From assembly GCA_035460965.1 (NCBI GenBank), contig DATHWB010000296.1, forward strand, positions 1-8,697: DNA of 8,697 bases, in the 5' to 3' direction. A program made the position numbers and the translations under genes. This DNA comes from DATHWB01 sp035460965. GTDB lineage: Bacteria; Actinomycetota; Acidimicrobiia; Spongiisociales; ZC4RG35. The notes beneath the pieces are model-generated. The model made no database searches. It was not told the origin of the DNA and was given only the letters and a program-made list of their open reading frames with translations. Shown in pieces: positions 5,768-8,697 of this stretch (positions are counted from its first letter, which is position 1; every line of letters starts with the position of its first letter).

Positions 5768-7201
5768 GTCCTCGTCGTAGAAGTTCTTCCAGCCCCAAGA
5801 CCAGCCCACCCCTTCCTGACCTGCGGTGATCGCCGAGTAGGTCTCGTACTTGGTGGGGAGCGGTCCCTGTCCGTCCATCTGGATCACCGTGAACAGCTCG
5901 GGAGGGGTCTCCAACCCTTCCCGATCGGTGATCATCGAGAGGCGGAACTGGTGGACCAGGAGCAGCTTCTGCGGCAACCGCTCCTGGCGGACGATCCCCG
6001 CCAGCCAGGCGGACACCTGGTTGATTTCGGCGGTGTCGACGGTGCCGATCTGGCGGAGATGGACCTGGTTCGGTCCGAGTCGCCACTCCGGGTCGAGCGC
6101 CAGCCCGACGTGGGGAAGGCGCAGGAACTCCTCGTACCGCTGTGCCTGGGTGAGGAAGTCGGTTCGGCCCGGCTGCAGGTCGAGGACGACGTAGATCCCG
6201 TGTTCGGCGGCGAAGTCGACCCACGGTCTGAGCGTGTCGGCGGACATCTCCTCGGAGTAGTCGCCGTCCGCTCCAGCCTGGGCGGAGGCGATGGTGGCGA
6301 TGATCTCGAACGTGGGAACTCCCTCGAGACCGTCTGCCGAATACTCCTCCACGATGGGGATCATCCGGTCGAGGGTGGCTGCCGGATCCTGCTCACCCAG
6401 CACACCGAGTGCGCGAGTGGTGGGGTTCCCGTAGAACGCCACGAGGCGCTTCCCGTCGAACGTGTACCCGCCTCCGGGGAGTTCCAGGCCTTGCTGCACG
6501 ACGGCGAGCTGCCAAGCCTGTTCGGAATCGAGGGCGACGGCGATGGCGGGTCGTCCTCGTAGCAGGGAGAGAATGTCGGGGTCCGCAGTGCGGATGTCGT
6601 CGAGGCCGGAGAGGTCCACGAAGCCCTCACCGCGAAGGGAGGCCAGCGCCTCGAGCAGGGGGGCGGCGTTGGGGTCGCCTCCGAGTACCCACACCGCATC
6701 GGGGTCCGCCGGATGCACCGGGGGAATCGCGGTGACCTCGGCGGGAGTCACCACCGTCGTGTCGACCGCGAACGGCGGGGCGGGATCCGGCCCCACCCAT
6801 CGCACCGATCCGACACCGAGTCGCACGAGTTCGGCGGTCACCCCGCTGCCCTCGACGAGGACAGGCAGCCCTTCTTCCGCGCCGATGGCCACGCCGGCTC
6901 TGATCGCCGGGAGGCTGTCGGCGGTGACGATCGCCTGGTGGGCGCAATCGAAGCGGAGCTCGCTGAGCGTCACGGAGATGTCGCTGACGGGTGCGGCCTC
7001 GAGGGTCTCCGGCGCCGGTGAGTCGCGCGGCGAACAGTCGGCCAGCGTGGTGGTGGTCACGGGGGCGGTCGTGGTGGTGGGAGCGAGGGTGGTCGTGGCG
7101 GTGGTGACGGGCGACCCTCCGCTCCCCGTGCAGGCGGCCGTCAGCATGCCCAGGAGCAGGCCGAGCGCCAGGCGGCTCACCGCAGCCTCGTTCGGATGCA
7201 T
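5699..7201 (-). CDS. Secreted lipoprotein, Thr-rich stalk plus TIM-barrel-like domain; function unknown
   Basis: This 500-residue protein has a type II signal peptide: SRLALGLLLGMLTAAC, lipid-modified Cys24. A Thr-rich stalk (about 32-53) puts the rest outside the membrane. Residues about 78-260 look like an alpha/beta module with patterns such as LPVLVEGSG, AELVRLGVGSVRWVG and DAVWVLGG, reminiscent of cell-wall-binding repeat type 2 modules; this is a weak resemblance. Residues about 250-500 give eight hydrophobic strands in order: RLVAFYG, FEIIATIAS, GIYVVLDLQPG, HVGLALDPEW, KLLLVHQF, LFTVIQMDGQG, VGWSWGWKN and PVVVFVSFQ. This fits a TIM barrel, with acidic or polar residues at strand ends (Asp341, Asp370, Glu372, His417, Asp443) as in glycoside hydrolases. 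No known enzyme is recognised. ATG 7201-7199 is the only in-frame start upstream of the signal peptide within about 100 nt; no clear Shine-Dalgarno. The gene lies 140 nt after the propeller gene on the same strand. Confidence 0.85.
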   Translation of the reverse strand: MHPNEAAVSRLALGLLLGMLTAACTGSGGSPVTTATTTLAPTTTTAPVTTTTLADCSPRDSPAPETLEAAPVSDISVTLSELRFDCAHQAIVTADSLPAIRAGVAIGAEEGLPVLVEGSGVTAELVRLGVGSVRWVGPDPAPPFAVDTTVVTPAEVTAIPPVHPADPDAVWVLGGDPNAAPLLEALASLRGEGFVDLSGLDDIRTADPDILSLLRGRPAIAVALDSEQAWQLAVVQQGLELPGGGYTFDGKRLVAFYGNPTTRALGVLGEQDPAATLDRMIPIVEEYSADGLEGVPTFEIIATIASAQAGADGDYSEEMSADTLRPWVDFAAEHGIYVVLDLQPGRTDFLTQAQRYEEFLRLPHVGLALDPEWRLGPNQVHLRQIGTVDTAEINQVSAWLAGIVRQERLPQKLLLVHQFRLSMITDREGLETPPELFTVIQMDGQGPLPTKYETYSAITAGQEGVGWSWGWKNFYDEDSPMATPAEVLAVEPVVVFVSFQ

Positions 7202-7341
7202 CGCGCTGCGGGACCAGTCGGTGCTGCCCCGGTTCGGCGAGGGGATCCCGCCGCCGCGGCCGGGCCCACCAACACTCTGACTCTCGATGCGACGGACACG
7301 GGCGGGAGTGTACGGAGCGCCGTGAGATGAGCCGGGAGCGG
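7202..7341 (-). other. 140-nt intergenic region between the propeller and lipoprotein genes
   Basis: I see no gene, no strong hairpin and no T-run here. In the lipoprotein frame there is no ATG, GTG or TTG between about 7300 and the chosen ATG at 7201, which supports that start. The only promoter-like element is TACACT at 7307-7312. If it is used, the leader is about 100 nt. A GC-rich patch around 7248-7268 includes the palindrome CCGCGG. Confidence 0.5.
7307..7312 (-). promoter_or_regulatory. Candidate -10 hexamer for the lipoprotein gene
   Basis: TACACT on the minus strand fits TANNNT and would start transcription near 7300, about 100 nt before the ATG. It is the only such hexamer I noticed in this gap. 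No -35 is evident, and cotranscription from the propeller gene is an alternative. Confidence 0.28.
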
Positions 7342-8688
7342 TCAGGACGAAGGGGCGGCGAGAGCGATCAGATCGCCGCGGGCGGTGGCAACGAGCACCA
7401 GGTCGTTGGCGACGACCGGCCGGGTCCGGACGGGTGCGCCGAATGCCACCCGCCACAGCTCGCTTCCGTCCGTTCGCGACACCGCCACCAACTCTCCCGA
7501 CTCGACGGCCACGAGGACCAGGTCGCCCGTGATCAACGGTGGGGCGGTGAACGCCCCGCCCACCGACACGACGAAGCCGATGCTCTGACCCGTGGCCACC
7601 TCGAGGGGCAACAGCACCGCATCGGCCACCGCCCAGAGCACGCCGTCGACGACGACGGGAGCGAATGCCACCGGTGTGTCGATCTGGAGCGACCCCACGG
7701 CCGAGTCGGAGCATCCTCCGGCTCCGAAGACGCGCACGCTGCGGGCGGACGTACCCACGTACCAGAGTCCGTCCGCCACCACCGGATGGGTCGTGGCACG
7801 CGCCGCAGGCGAGAACACCGTGCAGATCTCGGTGAAGGTGGTCTCGTCGATCACGACGACGGCTCCCTCCCCGGTGCGGGCATAGATCACGCCGTCCGCA
7901 GCCGCCATCGGGCCCTCGAATCCGCCTTCGACGGTTCCCTCCTCGGGGAAGCGTCGAAGTTCGTTTCCGTCGCTGGGGAGGAACTCGTAGAGAACCCCCT
8001 CCTGCGTGGCGACGATCAGGGATGAGGCCCGAACCAATGGCGGTCCCGAGATCGGCGAGCCGAGGTTGCGGGTGAACACCTCGCCCTCGGTGTCGTTGAC
8101 GTGCCGTACCAACAGGTTGCCGCGGTCGTCGCCGCCGAATGCCAGGACCTTCCCCTGGGCGTCCTGGCCGAAATCGACCTGTTCGACCGTGGGCGACACG
8201 TCGATCGCCCCCGACATCCGGCTCTCGAACACGGTGCCGCCACCCTGCAGCACGTCCAGTCCGTAGACCCAGCCCTCCGAGTCGCCCAGGTAGAGGCCAC
8301 GGCCCCGCAAGACCGGTTCGGAACGTATGAACCCGGTCGTGGTTCCGGACCAGTAGATCCCGGTCGGCTCACCGATCTCGGCCGCGAACACCGCATTGCG
8401 GGTGTCCCCGCCCGCGAACGGGGCTTGGCCTCCCAGGTCGGCAGGAGCCTCCACGATCCTCTCGAGCAGCGGCGGGATGGTGGTGGTGGTGACTGCGGTC
8501 GTGGTCGGTGCCGCCACCGGCACCTCGACGGGATCGGGGCGGACCGCGATCGCCACGACCGCCGCCACGATGGCGGCGGCGGCGATCCAGGCGATGAACC
8601 TGCCCATCGAGAGCACTGCGCTGCCGGAGCGGACCAGGCCGGCCGCTCGTCGTTGAGCCGGGCTCAGGACCGTCTCGGTCCCCGCCAA
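7342..8688 (-). CDS. Membrane-anchored PQQ-like beta-propeller protein
   Basis: With the TTG start at 8688 this is 448 residues: a short cytoplasmic N-terminus, one transmembrane helix (about 31-49, FIAWIAAAAIVAAVVAIAV), a Pro/Thr stalk (about 51-73), and an extracellular beta-propeller. At least seven repeats of the form P-x-V-x-x-(D/N)-x-(V/L)-x-V-x-(T/S)-x-x-G-x-L-x-A can be followed. Examples are PVLRGRGLYLGDSEGWVYGLD, HPVVADGLWYVGTSARSVRV, PPLITGDLVLVAVESGELVAV and RPVVANDLVLVATARGDLIAL. Such propellers (PQQ-enzyme repeats, BamB type) are mostly protein-binding scaffolds; the catalytic residues of quinoprotein dehydrogenases are not recognised. The start is uncertain. The frame remains open to the window edge (8697), so the protein may begin further upstream, and ATG 8605-8607 just before the helix is another choice. 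The lipoprotein gene follows downstream on the same strand, and the matching Thr stalks suggest both act at the outer face of the membrane. Confidence 0.84.
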   Translation of the reverse strand: MAGTETVLSPAQRRAAGLVRSGSAVLSMGRFIAWIAAAAIVAAVVAIAVRPDPVEVPVAAPTTTAVTTTTIPPLLERIVEAPADLGGQAPFAGGDTRNAVFAAEIGEPTGIYWSGTTTGFIRSEPVLRGRGLYLGDSEGWVYGLDVLQGGGTVFESRMSGAIDVSPTVEQVDFGQDAQGKVLAFGGDDRGNLLVRHVNDTEGEVFTRNLGSPISGPPLVRASSLIVATQEGVLYEFLPSDGNELRRFPEEGTVEGGFEGPMAAADGVIYARTGEGAVVVIDETTFTEICTVFSPAARATTHPVVADGLWYVGTSARSVRVFGAGGCSDSAVGSLQIDTPVAFAPVVVDGVLWAVADAVLLPLEVATGQSIGFVVSVGGAFTAPPLITGDLVLVAVESGELVAVSRTDGSELWRVAFGAPVRTRPVVANDLVLVATARGDLIALAAPSS

Positions 8689-8697
8689 CCCTGCCTC

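Noticed and set aside
7043..7108. GTGGTGGTGG-type repeats as possible tandem repeat or CRISPR
   Set aside because: They are the codons of a Thr-rich protein stalk with irregular units, without spacers, and recur in the same role at 8470-8511.
7202..7714. Upstream extension of the lipoprotein frame into the propeller gene
   Set aside because: A signal peptide with lipobox begins right after the ATG at 7201, and the extension is Arg/Gly-rich and overlaps the propeller coding sequence.

Overview
This window is bacterial chromosome with high GC content and dense gene packing, most likely from an actinobacterium. Three things point that way. The coding bias is strongly G/C in third positions. The Lon, truncated globin and low-molecular-weight phosphatase sequences resemble actinobacterial forms. 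Two exported proteins carry Thr-rich stalks directly after a lipobox or a membrane anchor, a habit I associate with Acidimicrobiia; that class-level placement is inference. I see no mobile element, CRISPR array, tRNA or rRNA. Nine protein genes cover nearly everything. The longest non-coding stretches are two of 140 nt each (2604-2743 and 7202-7341).

Layout. (1) 1-2154, plus strand: the C-terminal two thirds of the ATP-dependent protease Lon (its 5' end lies outside the window), followed 29 nt later by a five-helix DoxX-like membrane protein. (2) 2118-3361: a low-molecular-weight protein tyrosine phosphatase (minus) diverges from a GNAT acetyltransferase (plus). The 140-nt region between them carries two inverted repeats and the one clear AGGAGG ribosome binding site of the window. 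(3) 3316-4196, minus strand: a Nudix hydrolase, then the methionine sulfoxide reductase MsrB. (4) 4239-5767, plus strand: a group II truncated hemoglobin, then a stand-alone CHAD (polyphosphate-binding type) protein. (5) 5699-8688, minus strand: a membrane-anchored PQQ-like beta-propeller, then a two-domain lipoprotein whose C-terminal half reads as a TIM barrel.

Regulatory reading. Five genes (phosphatase, msrB, Nudix, globin, CHAD) have no Shine-Dalgarno. Each instead has a TANNNT hexamer ending 6-8 nt before its ATG, the arrangement expected for leaderless transcripts. The two genes with a Shine-Dalgarno (DoxX, GNAT) lack it. All three convergent gene pairs overlap tail-to-tail, by 37, 46 and 69 nt, so none has room for a terminator between the two stop codons.

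How the genes may work together. Several products belong to protein quality control and redox or stress chemistry: Lon, MsrB, a globin, a DoxX-like protein, a Nudix enzyme and a polyphosphate-binding-type protein. This suggests a housekeeping stress neighbourhood. I found no clear evidence for a defence system or other wholly new machine. The most novel items are the uncharacterised lipoprotein and the leaderless promoter architecture.
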